Source: Aliidiomarina sedimenti (GTDB lineage Bacteria > Pseudomonadota > Gammaproteobacteria > Enterobacterales > Alteromonadaceae). From it: 64,000 nucleotides of DNA. This document shows positions 6,815-15,235 of the stretch, in pieces. Location of the stretch: NCBI RefSeq assembly GCF_003986955.1, contig NZ_PIPN01000007.1:1-64000 (forward strand), read 5' to 3'. The translations under genes were made by a program, and so were the position numbers. How positions within the stretch are numbered: the stretch's first letter is position 1; each line of letters opens with the position of its first letter. A model generated the notes under the pieces. That model searched no databases, was not told where the DNA came from, and saw only the letters and a program-made list of their open reading frames with translations.

Positions 6815-6986
6815 CCGTATTCTCCGGATTTTTATAGTCATGATGCAAAGCTACTCGTCGTACCCCAAAACCCTGATTTAGCTTCGCAGCGATTCAAGCC
6901 TCAAGATGTTAACGCGTTGTTATGTCTTTTAGGTGACAGATCCACGCCCCAAAAGAGCTAAAAATGGGCTAGTTTTCACCGGCGAA

Positions 6987-7013
6987 TAAAAAAAGACCCC
7001 GCGAACGGGGTCT
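6987..7013 (-). terminator. rho-independent terminator of the TonB receptor gene
   Basis: The stem AGACCCC/GGGGTCT with a six-base loop is followed on the minus strand by a seven-U run. It lies 35 bases past the stop codon at 7049. Confidence 0.9.
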
Positions 7014-7048
7014 TCTCTACCAGGGAGGGTAGAATCGGTTGGTGAACG

Positions 7049-9628
7049 TTAGAAGCTGTAGTTCACACGGGCGTAGAGGAAACGCCCGCGCGGGTTGTGC
7101 ACACCTGAGGCGTAGCCGTAGAGGTCGCCGTCGCCGTCACCAATTGCAAACGGAGGATCTTCATCCAGAATGTTGGTCCCACCGACAGAAAGCCGTAACG
7201 ACTGATTCACGTCGAAACGGAACTGAAGGTCGAGTAACGCCTGTGCGCTAATGTCGCGTACTGTAGTGGTCTCGACATCCTGTGGTGACTTGTAGTCCTG
7301 GAATTCGCCTATGTAGCTGACGCTTAGAGTGGCGCCCCAGCGATCACGGGTCCAGTCGGTGCTGGCGATCCAACGATGTTCCGGGTAGTTATACTCACCC
7401 AGATAATCGATGCCATTGCGTTCAAACGTGGTCATCCACGACCAGTCAAAGCCAAAACGGAAATCGCCGTAGTCATTTGCCGGTAGCCGATAACTGGTTG
7501 AGAAGTCGACACCCGCCGCTTCCTGAGAGCTGATATTGACATAGCTGTTGAACAGGGTAGACAACTCACCCAGCTCGTCACCCGGGTTTGCTGGCAGGCG
7601 CACACAGATGGTGCTGTCCTGGTCGTTGCAGTTTTCGTTGTAAACGGTTTCGAAGTCGTTGCGGTCAATTTTGTTGTCCTGAGTAATTGACCAGTAATCT
7701 ACGGTCAGATCCAACGCTTCATTAACCTGCCACACCCCCCCTACGTTCCAGCTTTCTGATTCTTCTGCTTCCAGGTCATCATTGCCGCTAAAGACAATGG
7801 TGTAGTCCGTGGAGCCACAAGCCGGGTTGTTCGGATCGCCGTCCGGGCAGCGATAGGTGTCGACGAAGAACTGCGATACCTGAGATGGCCCGAGACCAAT
7901 TTGCGCCAGTGACGGCGCACGGAAACCTTCGCCGTATGCAGCGCGAAAGCGCAGGTCATCGGTTGCCCGATACTGAACTTTGAACTGTGGATTAAAGGTT
8001 GAACCAAAATCACTGTAATCGTCGTAGCGACCTGCCACTGACACTTCGAACGCATCACTTAACGGCACCAGGAACTCTGCATAGGCGGCCCACTGATCAC
8101 GCTTGGCTTCAGCCTGCACTGACTCTGTACCAAAAATCAGCCCGCGCTGGAACTGGTCATCCGGTTGGTCAAACACGTCTTCTTCGCGGTATTCAAAACC
8201 GGCCGCCATTTTTACCGTATGGTCACCGAGCTCGAAGGCGTCACCTGCAATGCTGCCATCTACCGCAGTAATATGTGACTTACCACGACGCACCAGCGAT
8301 GTGGTAATGGCGTCAATAACTTCAGGTGAATTGATAGTACCGCCGAACGGGTTGTAACGGCCGGCATTGATTTCTTCCTGCAGTAAATCGGTGCGCACCC
8401 AACCCTGATCCCGACTACCTGTTTGCAGGGCAGAGTTGCGTCCTTTCTGGAACGACAGGTCCCAGTTCCAGAAATTAATATCACCACGCAAGCCCGCAAC
8501 CAACCGCAGGGTGTCTGACTCGATGCTCCAAACCCGTGGCCCGGCATCGACAGTACGGTGACGGTTAATCAGCAGATCTTCGCCAAAGGGGTTATCCGGA
8601 TGGTCTCCGGGGACGGTTAATCCCGCGTCTGCATCCAAAGGTGTCGCGGCACCACCGGCCTTGGACCTGTTATGTTGCACATTGAATTCGAGATACGCTT
8701 CCACGTTGTTGGTCAGACGCTGGTGCGCCAGTATCATCGCGCCGACCCGTTCTGATTCCGGAATGGTCATGGTAGCCGGACCGTAATCGTACACGCATGA
8801 GACGCCAAAGGTGCTGTCTTCCGGGCAGTCCGGGTCGACCACAACTTCGCCATCTACTACATAGTTACCCGGGAAGCCGCGCGAGGAACGAAAATCATTG
8901 CCGCCCCATGGAGATTGGTCAGCGGTTCCGAAACGGCCCATTTCTGAACCCATGATGGAGCTGTTATTGAAGTAATCAAAAATGATGGTGGTGTTGCTGT
9001 CCATGTCACCGGTACCCCAAACGGCACTGACATTGGTTTCGTCGTAGCTTGGGCCGGTGGTACCACCATAACTTGCACTCAGCTCAGTGCCTTCAAAGTC
9101 GTCACGTAAGATAATATTGACCACACCCGCAACAGCGTCCGAGCCGTAAATCGCCGACGCACCGTCCTTCAGGATCTCGACCCGTTCAATCGCGGCCACC
9201 GGAATTGAGTTGATGTCGACGAATGAATTGGCCACTCCTTCGGCAAACGAGGATACCGCGACACGGCGACCGTTAATCAGCACCAGTGTAGCGTCACTGC
9301 CGAGACCCCGTAAGCTGACGGCGGCGCCCCCATTGGCGGTTGAATCCTGACTGTTGCCACGGGTTGAGAACGTCCCCACCCCTGCCGAAGGCATTCGTTC
9401 AAGCAACTGCTGGAGGTTTTTGTAGCCGGAGGAATCGATCAGGTCGCGGTCAATAACCGTTATCGGCGACGCGCCCTCGATGTCGGTACGGTTGATACGG
9501 GAACCCGTCACCTGAATACGTTCAACCGATTCTTCATCGGTGTCTTGTTGTTGAGCCAGAACAGCAGGTGAGGAAAGAACAGAGGTTATCGCTACAGCAC
9601 AAAGCGAAAATCGGAAGCGTGATTTCAT
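7049..9628 (-). CDS. TonB-dependent outer-membrane receptor
   Basis: An 859-residue protein with a signal peptide ending ...SSPAVLAQ. A plug domain follows (about residues 35-170), with RIQVTGSRINRTDIEG, the region where TonB boxes and early plug strands lie, then LRGLGSDATLVLINGRRV and ERVEILKDGASAIYGSDAVAGV, the standard plug signatures. The rest is a beta-barrel ending in aromatic residues (FLYARVNYSF), typical for outer-membrane insertion by BAM. Such receptors import siderophores, B12, sugars or peptides with energy from TonB-ExbBD. The substrate is not evident, because no transport or catabolic partner lies alongside. It is a single-gene unit with its own terminator and with inverted repeats upstream. 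AAGGA precedes the ATG. Confidence 0.93.
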   Translation of the reverse strand: MKSRFRFSLCAVAITSVLSSPAVLAQQQDTDEESVERIQVTGSRINRTDIEGASPITVIDRDLIDSSGYKNLQQLLERMPSAGVGTFSTRGNSQDSTANGGAAVSLRGLGSDATLVLINGRRVAVSSFAEGVANSFVDINSIPVAAIERVEILKDGASAIYGSDAVAGVVNIILRDDFEGTELSASYGGTTGPSYDETNVSAVWGTGDMDSNTTIIFDYFNNSSIMGSEMGRFGTADQSPWGGNDFRSSRGFPGNYVVDGEVVVDPDCPEDSTFGVSCVYDYGPATMTIPESERVGAMILAHQRLTNNVEAYLEFNVQHNRSKAGGAATPLDADAGLTVPGDHPDNPFGEDLLINRHRTVDAGPRVWSIESDTLRLVAGLRGDINFWNWDLSFQKGRNSALQTGSRDQGWVRTDLLQEEINAGRYNPFGGTINSPEVIDAITTSLVRRGKSHITAVDGSIAGDAFELGDHTVKMAAGFEYREEDVFDQPDDQFQRGLIFGTESVQAEAKRDQWAAYAEFLVPLSDAFEVSVAGRYDDYSDFGSTFNPQFKVQYRATDDLRFRAAYGEGFRAPSLAQIGLGPSQVSQFFVDTYRCPDGDPNNPACGSTDYTIVFSGNDDLEAEESESWNVGGVWQVNEALDLTVDYWSITQDNKIDRNDFETVYNENCNDQDSTICVRLPANPGDELGELSTLFNSYVNISSQEAAGVDFSTSYRLPANDYGDFRFGFDWSWMTTFERNGIDYLGEYNYPEHRWIASTDWTRDRWGATLSVSYIGEFQDYKSPQDVETTTVRDISAQALLDLQFRFDVNQSLRLSVGGTNILDEDPPFAIGDGDGDLYGYASGVHNPRGRFLYARVNYSF

Positions 9629-9701
9629 CTTTGTTATCCTTGTTTTTTTGTGGCAAAGCCATGTATTTTCGTAACGTGCAGGTTACTTGTTACATTTTAG
9701 T

Positions 9702-9733
9702 AATATTTACACAACGGTTGTTATGTAAATATT
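9702..9733. promoter_or_regulatory. imperfect 32-base inverted repeat upstream of the TonB receptor
   Basis: AATATTTACA at 9702-9711 is mirrored by TGTAAATATT at 9724-9733, ten perfect base pairs around a partly symmetric centre. It lies 74-105 bases upstream of the receptor start, where an operator or activator site would be placed. A nearby GTAAC/GTTAC repeat (9671-9686) may belong to the same control region. The binding protein is unknown. Confidence 0.45.
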
Positions 9734-9772
9734 CTGTCAAAAACAAAAATAGCTAACATAAAAGAAATGAAT

Positions 9773-9790
9773 ATCAGACGATCGTCTGAT
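9773..9790. promoter_or_regulatory. perfect 18-base palindrome between rpoD and the TonB receptor
   Basis: ATCAGACGATCGTCTGAT equals its own reverse complement over all 18 bases. It lies between the rpoD terminator and the receptor promoter region. It resembles a dimeric repressor operator more than a terminator, as it has no U run and no loop. No regulator gene is next to it. Confidence 0.45.
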
Positions 9791-9797
9791 TCAAGGC

Positions 9798-9829
9798 AAA
9801 AAAATACCCGCTATAACGCGGGTATTTTT
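9798..9829 (-). terminator. rho-independent terminator of rpoD
   Basis: The stem AAATACCCGC/GCGGGTATTT has a six-base loop and is followed on the minus strand by a seven-U run. It is 28 bases past the rpoD stop codon. It closes the rpsU-dnaG-rpoD unit. Confidence 0.9.
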
Positions 9830-9856
9830 CAACAGGAAATCTGTTTTTGCTCGATG

Positions 9857-11692
9857 CTATTCGTCGAGAAAGCTCTTCAGCTGTTCACTGCGGCTTGGGT
9901 GACGTAGCTTGCGTAGTGCTTTGGCCTCGATCTGACGGATACGCTCGCGGGTAACATCAAACTGTTTGCCCACTTCTTCCAGCGTATGGTCGGTATTCAT
10001 ATCGATACCGAAGCGCATGCGTAATACTTTCGCTTCGCGAGCGGTCAAGCCACCCAGAACCTCACGCACCGCATTCATCAGACTTTCTGAGGTTGCTGCA
10101 TCGACCGGTAAGTCGAGTGTGGTGTCCTCAATGAAGTCACCCAAATGCGAATCTTCGTCATCGCCGATTGGGGTTTCCATTGAAATCGGCTCTTTCGCGA
10201 TTTTCAGTACTTTGCGGATTTTGTCTTCCGGCATCAGCATACGCTCTGCCAGTTCTTCCGGTAATGGCTCACGACCCATTTCCTGCAACATCTGCCGTGA
10301 AATACGGTTCAGTTTGTTGATGGTTTCGATCATGTGCACCGGAATACGAATGGTCCGTGCCTGGTCAGCAATAGAACGGGTAATTGCCTGACGGATCCAC
10401 CAGGTTGCGTAGGTCGAGAACTTGTAACCACGACGGTATTCAAACTTATCGACTGCTTTCATCAAGCCGATGTTACCTTCCTGGATCAGGTCGAGGAACT
10501 GCAAACCGCGGTTGGTGTATTTCTTCGCAATCGAAATAACCAGTCGCAGGTTGGCTTCAACCATTTCTTTCTTCGCCCGGCGTGCTTTCGCTTCACCGAT
10601 CGACATACGACGGTTAATGTCTTTCACTTTGGTAATGGTCAGTCCGGTTTCTTCTTCCACCGCCACTAACTTACCAATGCAACGCTCGACTTCGTAGCGT
10701 TGTTCTTTCAGCACAGCCGAGTAGTTCTGCTTCGAATCAACTAACTGCTCGAACCATGCCATTGAATTTTCATTGCCTGCAAAGGCCTGGACAAAGGTGC
10801 GCTTCGGCACATTCGCATGCTCGATGCAGAGCTTCATGATCAAACGTTCCTGGACACGGACACGATTCATCATCGCGCGCATGTCGGCCACCAGGCGATC
10901 AAACTGTTTTGGTACCAGACGGAACTGTTTAAACAGCTCACTCAGTTCATCGATTTCAACCCGGGCGCGCTTGTCGTCACGGCCGTGCTTAGCGATAACC
11001 TGCCGGGTGGTCTCGTACTGATCACGCAGCGCAGTAAACTGCTCGCGGGCAAATTCCGGGTCAATACCGGTATCTGCGCTGTCTTCATCGTCCTCATCGG
11101 CGTCATCGTCGCCGTCTTCGTCTTTCAACTGGTCGTTGCTCAGCTCTGAACCCACGTGGGTGGCACTCACAGGCGCTTCATCGACCTCGTTCGGGTCAAT
11201 AAAACCAGAGATGATTTCAGTCAGACGGATTTCTTCAGCTTCGTAGGCATCCCACTGTTCAAGCAGGAAGTTAATCGCTTCAGGGTACTCTGCAACAGAG
11301 CACTGAACCTGGTTAATACCTTCTTCGATGCGTTTGGCGATGACGATTTCGCCTTCGCGGGTCAACAGCTCTACCGTACCCATTTCACGCATGTACATGC
11401 GTACCGGGTCCGTAGTACGACCAATTTCGCTTTCCACAGTCGCAAGAGCGGCCGCTGCAGCTTCTGCTGCATCTTCGTCCGCGTTGTCTTCACTCATCAT
11501 CAAGTCATCGGCATCAGGTGCGCTTTCAAACACCTTGATACCCATATCGTTGATCATCCGGATAATATCTTCGATCTGATCCGAATCAACGATATCTTGT
11601 GGTAAGTGGTCATTCACTTCTGCAAAGGTTAAGTAACCTTGCTCTTTACCTTTAGCAATAAGAAGTTTTAATTGCGACTGCCGAGTCTGCAT
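9857..11692 (-). CDS. rpoD: RNA polymerase primary sigma factor RpoD (sigma-70)
   Basis: A 611-residue housekeeping sigma factor that directs RNA polymerase to -10/-35 promoters. The N-terminal region 1.1 ([18 protein letters not shown]) is followed by region 1.2, an acidic non-conserved insert (about residues 185-210), region 2 with [34 protein letters not shown] and the -10 reading stretch [15 protein letters not shown], region 3, and region 4 ending with [20 protein letters not shown] for -35 contact. Length is close to E. coli RpoD (613). The start is ATG 11692, matching the E. coli N-terminus, with GAGGTG nine bases upstream; a GTG at 11704 overlaps that site and is unlikely. It is the last gene of the rpsU-dnaG-rpoD operon. 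Confidence 0.98.
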   Translation of the reverse strand: MQTRQSQLKLLIAKGKEQGYLTFAEVNDHLPQDIVDSDQIEDIIRMINDMGIKVFESAPDADDLMMSEDNADEDAAEAAAAALATVESEIGRTTDPVRMYMREMGTVELLTREGEIVIAKRIEEGINQVQCSVAEYPEAINFLLEQWDAYEAEEIRLTEIISGFIDPNEVDEAPVSATHVGSELSNDQLKDEDGDDDADEDDEDSADTGIDPEFAREQFTALRDQYETTRQVIAKHGRDDKRARVEIDELSELFKQFRLVPKQFDRLVADMRAMMNRVRVQERLIMKLCIEHANVPKRTFVQAFAGNENSMAWFEQLVDSKQNYSAVLKEQRYEVERCIGKLVAVEEETGLTITKVKDINRRMSIGEAKARRAKKEMVEANLRLVISIAKKYTNRGLQFLDLIQEGNIGLMKAVDKFEYRRGYKFSTYATWWIRQAITRSIADQARTIRIPVHMIETINKLNRISRQMLQEMGREPLPEELAERMLMPEDKIRKVLKIAKEPISMETPIGDDEDSHLGDFIEDTTLDLPVDAATSESLMNAVREVLGGLTAREAKVLRMRFGIDMNTDHTLEEVGKQFDVTRERIRQIEAKALRKLRHPSRSEQLKSFLDE

Positions 11693-11818
11693 ACAGACGA
11701 TCACCTCAGAAAATGACTTGAGAATTCATGGAATGACCAAGCATTATACCAAAATATACGTTTCCGGGCCAGTTTTAGTTTAACTTTTGCCCTAACCCAA
11801 GCTAGGTAAAAGCGCTTT

Positions 11819-13567
11819 CTACCGGCCTTTCAGTAACTTCAGTAACTGCTCGATTTCCGTAAGTTTTTCACGGGTTAGTTGTTCCCCGCTTAACGACTGC
11901 AAAACCTGCAGCCGTTGTTCCAGATAACTGTCGATGAGGAACAAATAAGTTTCCCCGAACTCCTTTTCCACGTTCTCCTCAAGCACTCCGTGCTGCCAGC
12001 TTGCTAAACGCCGCAAACTGTCTGCGTAACGGGTATCGCGCCAGCTTTCCATTAATTGCGCGGTGCTCAGGTCTTTTTCATGGCACTGCTTGTGCAACGC
12101 GACGAATATTTTGGCGCCTTCCATATTCAGGTCGACTAATTCGTCGTGGACCGCCACTGTTTTCCCCAAATAGGGGTATTGCACCAGCAGCCCCATCGCA
12201 CGCAATACCGGCGTCATCTGTTTTGATGTGCTCGCCGCTGTACGTTTAGTGGAGCCGGTGACCGCTTTTTTCAAGCTTAGACTCTCAACTTCTGCGTTGC
12301 GGCCAAGTAATGTATTCAGCTGAGTGCGTAATTCTGCTTTAAAATTATCGCTCAAAACCCGCTCAATCAGACTCTCCGCCTGCCCTGCAAGCCCGGTACG
12401 GCCAGCTGAAGTGCCAATATCATGCAACGTTTTTAAATGGTCGAAAAAGTAATCGGTCAGCGGACGAGCATTCTTTAACTGTTTTTCAAATCCGGCCTGA
12501 CCTTCGCGCTGAACCAAAGAATCCGGATCTTCCCCGTCCGGCAAAAACAAGAAGCGCATGTCGACGCCGTCTTTTAACAACGGCAGTGCGTTTTCCATGG
12601 CTCGCCATGCGGCATCGCGGCCAGCACGGTCGCCGTCAAAACAACACACCACCACCGGGCTGTGGCGGAACAGCAGCTGCAAATGATCGGAGGTCGCCGC
12701 CGTCCCCAGCGACGCCACCGCATTGGTAACGCCATACTGAGCCAGCGCCACCACATCCATGTAGCCTTCCACCAGCACCACACTCTCGATTTGCTTATGG
12801 GCCTGTTTGACCTGCCAGAAGCCATAGAGCTCACGACCTTTGTGAAAGATCCGGGTTTCCGGCGAATTCAGGTATTTGGGTTCGCCCTGATCAAGCACCC
12901 GGCCCCCGAAGCCGACTACCCGGCCACGTCGATCACGGATCGGAAACATGATCCGGTCACGGAAAAAGTCATAACGCCGCCCGCGGTCATTCTCTGTGAT
13001 TAGTTTCAGCGACAGCAACTGCTGCTGAACACTTTTGTTGCCACCAAATTGCTTTAGCACCGCGTCCCAGTCATCCGGCGCATAGCCGATATCGAAGGCT
13101 TTCACGGTTTCGCCACTGAGCCCACGGCCTTTCAGGTAGTTAATAACCCGGTCTTTTTGCGGGTGGTTACGCAACTGTTGGGCAAAAAACCGGGCACAGC
13201 TTTCCATCAGTGCGTAGTCGTCGGCCTGTTGCTGTTTATCAACCGGTTTGCCAGCTCCACCACCTTGTTCACGGGGCACTTCAACCCCCATCATCGACGC
13301 CAGCTCTTCAACCGCATCCGGAAAGTCGAGGCCGTCGTACTCCATGATGAAATCAATCGCATTACCGTGGGCCCCACACCCGAAGCAGTGATAGAACTGC
13401 TTGTCAGGGGCGACGGTGAAGCTGGGGGATTTTTCATTATGGAACGGGCAGCAGGCCTGGTAGTTGCGGCCTGCTTTTTTCAAACGGACACGCGAATCTA
13501 CCACCTCGACAACATCAGCGCGGGCGATTAGATCCTGAATAAAGTCTTTTGGAATGAGTCCAGCCAT
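11819..13567 (-). CDS. dnaG: DNA primase
   Basis: A 582-residue primase that makes RNA primers at the replication fork. The N-terminal zinc-binding domain has C40, H43, C61 and C64 (CPFH...CFGC). The catalytic TOPRIM core has VVLVEGYMDVVAL with its glutamate and CFDGDRAGRDAAWRA with the DxD metal-binding pair. The C-terminal ~140 residues form the helical domain that contacts DnaB. Length matches E. coli DnaG (581). It lies between rpsU and rpoD in the conserved macromolecular synthesis operon, with an intrinsic terminator between rpsU and dnaG and a 126-base gap before rpoD that could hold an internal promoter. Confidence 0.98.
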   Translation of the reverse strand: MAGLIPKDFIQDLIARADVVEVVDSRVRLKKAGRNYQACCPFHNEKSPSFTVAPDKQFYHCFGCGAHGNAIDFIMEYDGLDFPDAVEELASMMGVEVPREQGGGAGKPVDKQQQADDYALMESCARFFAQQLRNHPQKDRVINYLKGRGLSGETVKAFDIGYAPDDWDAVLKQFGGNKSVQQQLLSLKLITENDRGRRYDFFRDRIMFPIRDRRGRVVGFGGRVLDQGEPKYLNSPETRIFHKGRELYGFWQVKQAHKQIESVVLVEGYMDVVALAQYGVTNAVASLGTAATSDHLQLLFRHSPVVVCCFDGDRAGRDAAWRAMENALPLLKDGVDMRFLFLPDGEDPDSLVQREGQAGFEKQLKNARPLTDYFFDHLKTLHDIGTSAGRTGLAGQAESLIERVLSDNFKAELRTQLNTLLGRNAEVESLSLKKAVTGSTKRTAASTSKQMTPVLRAMGLLVQYPYLGKTVAVHDELVDLNMEGAKIFVALHKQCHEKDLSTAQLMESWRDTRYADSLRRLASWQHGVLEENVEKEFGETYLFLIDSYLEQRLQVLQSLSGEQLTREKLTEIEQLLKLLKGR

Positions 13568-13686
13568 ACCCTTACTTTACTCGCTTCATTCGATGAAACC
13601 TAGCGTTGCTATTCTCAGCCAACCGCTTTGCTAACGCATCCTTCGAGGCATCTTTTAAGACACTCTCTAAGGCATTTCCTAAGCAT

Positions 13687-13715
13687 AAAAAAACCGTGCC
13701 TGGAGCACGGTTTTT
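13687..13715 (-). terminator. terminator between rpsU and dnaG
   Basis: The stem AAACCGTGC/GCACGGTTT has a five-base loop and is followed by U on both strands. It lies inside the operon, between rpsU (ends 13780) and dnaG (starts 13567). E. coli has a terminator at the same place that keeps dnaG expression far below that of ribosomal protein S21, so partial read-through is the likely role here. Confidence 0.85.
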
Positions 13716-13779
13716 CTGTCTGCCTGGCGGCTTTTTCAGCGCCAGAGCAGGACGCCAGAAAGACCCCAGAAAGAAAACC

Positions 13780-13995
13780 TTAGTACAAACGCGTACGGCG
13801 AGCGTTTTCGCGCGACAACTTCTTAGCGTGACGCTTTACCGCAGCTGCTTTCTTACGCTTGCGCTCTGCAGTTGGTTTTTCAAAAAATTCACGGCTGCGA
13901 ACTTCTGACAACACACCTGCTTTTTCGCATGAACGCTTGAAGCGACGCAATGCTACGTCAAACGGTTCGTTTTCTTTCACTTTAATTACTGGCAT
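13780..13995 (-). CDS. rpsU: 30S ribosomal protein bS21
   Basis: A 71-residue, strongly basic protein ([21 protein letters not shown] at the N-terminus, then an Arg/Lys/Ala-rich helix ending [10 protein letters not shown]). Length and sequence match bS21 of E. coli, which sits near the 3' end of 16S rRNA by the anti-Shine-Dalgarno and helps initiation. The ribosome binding site GAGGTGA lies eight bases upstream. It is the first gene of the rpsU-dnaG-rpoD operon. The next gene on the right, a PilZ protein on the same strand, ends 151 bases upstream. Confidence 0.98.
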   Translation of the reverse strand: MPVIKVKENEPFDVALRRFKRSCEKAGVLSEVRSREFFEKPTAERKRKKAAAVKRHAKKLSRENARRTRLY

Positions 13996-14091
13996 TAAAA
14001 TCTCACCTCAAGATACTTTGGCTGCTGGTTAACTTTTAACCACTACGAATAAAATTGGTGCTGAATTTTAAACAAATAACCCTGTGCTGTA

Positions 14092-14120
14092 AACCCCAAG
14101 ATCAGAATTCGATCTGGGTT
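14092..14120 (-). terminator. possible weak terminator after the PilZ gene
   Basis: AACCCCAAGATC and GATCTGGGTT pair with a two-base bulge around a seven-base loop. On the minus strand only three U follow, so this is at best a weak terminator for the PilZ gene, or a structure in the rpsU leader. Confidence 0.35.
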
Positions 14121-14146
14121 GGCATTAAGTTGCTCAAAATTCTGTG

Positions 14147-14851
14147 CTATTCACCGCGTAATACGGCTTTAATATGACGGGATGCAAGGATCAGCTGACC
14201 CAATGCCTGCGCGTAATCACGGTTACGGGTATCAACTGCAATACCAAAATTAAGCAAGCCACTGTCGGTCACCCGGCAACTTTTTGCTTCACCCAATACG
14301 CTGTTTAACGACTGGCCTTCGTCAAATAATTCAAGATCAACCAGCTTATTCATAAAAAGCTCGCGCACAAAGGGCAGCTTTTCTGAGCTTTCAAACGCAA
14401 TTCCGGTGCGTGACAGGTCGGTCACCCGGCCTCGCATGCCAGTAAAGTCTGCGGGCACGCCCGACGGTTTTGGAAGCTCCGCGGCGAAACTCAGCTTGGC
14501 GTCAATATCGACCTGAATGCGTGGCACTTTGCGCAGTGAACGCTCTTCCAGCTTGTCAGGCGCCGACAAGTAAAGCTGTCGGTAAGGTTTCGCCACCATT
14601 CCCAGCACCCGGCTTTCAGCGGCGAAGACCTGGCCCGTTGCCAGCACTCCACGTACCACTACCGATGTCGCGTTATAGAACCATTCCTGCATATCACGCC
14701 AGGTATACTTGCGTGGTAAATCGATAACCAGGTATTCACCTTCCCGCTGTCCAACCCAGGTGGCTCTAATCCGGTGGCTTTGCATCCCCATTACAACCTC
14801 GAGATCGACGGGGATAGATTTCATTGCCACGGACATATTTAACTCGGTCAT
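14147..14851 (-). CDS. YcgR-like PilZ domain protein (c-di-GMP receptor)
   Basis: A 234-residue cytoplasmic protein with an N-terminal YcgR-type domain (about 12-100) and a C-terminal PilZ domain (about 105-225). The c-di-GMP motifs are intact: R107-KVP-R111 (RxxxR) and D145-LSRT-G150 (DxSxxG). YcgR in E. coli binds c-di-GMP and slows the flagellar motor. A similar brake role is plausible here but not shown, as no flagellar genes are in the window. The start at 14851 has AGGGAAAGGA immediately before it; internal ATGs at residues 6 and 10 are weaker. It is transcribed away from the kinase gene at 15236. Confidence 0.85.
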   Translation of the reverse strand: MTELNMSVAMKSIPVDLEVVMGMQSHRIRATWVGQREGEYLVIDLPRKYTWRDMQEWFYNATSVVVRGVLATGQVFAAESRVLGMVAKPYRQLYLSAPDKLEERSLRKVPRIQVDIDAKLSFAAELPKPSGVPADFTGMRGRVTDLSRTGIAFESSEKLPFVRELFMNKLVDLELFDEGQSLNSVLGEAKSCRVTDSGLLNFGIAVDTRNRDYAQALGQLILASRHIKAVLRGE

Positions 14852-15235
14852 TCCTTTCCCTGTACTACCTGCAATAGAGCCCTATTGTCGGTGCGATTGT
14901 TGTCTATATCAAGCACCTTATCGAAAACAAAAAAGAAGGGGGTTAAAAAATTTTCAGAGGCAGGAGTGAGGGCAGCGGTGGCACGTCAAAGGCTGGTATA
15001 TTCGAACGCGAAAGTCACCACCGCCCCCACTTACGTAAAGAGTGCAAGGCGCAGACCAGGTTTGCCCGATAACCCTATGCTGATACAGCGCAACTAACAG
15101 GTTCAGAGTGAGTGCTAACATTAGTCGTTCGAGCACCTTTACAGCATCGATAATTGACGTCAATTGCCGTGAATATACTTAATTTACGTTAAAAGATTGA
15201 TACAATCGGTGCATGGCATAAGGAAAGGAACTTCA
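14852..15235. other. divergent intergenic region between the PilZ and kinase genes
   Basis: These 384 bases contain no gene that I can support. They should hold the promoters of both divergent genes. The features I see are a perfect 14-base palindrome at 15152-15165 and a partial GGGC-GGTGG inverted repeat around 14972-15027. A short open frame on each strand crosses the region without a ribosome binding site. Confidence 0.6.
15152..15165. promoter_or_regulatory. 14-base palindrome upstream of the kinase gene
   Basis: AATTGACGTCAATT is a perfect palindrome 70 bases before the kinase start. Its TTGACG half could also serve as a -35 element, so binding of a dimeric regulator here would block or help the kinase promoter. 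The regulator is unknown. Confidence 0.4.
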
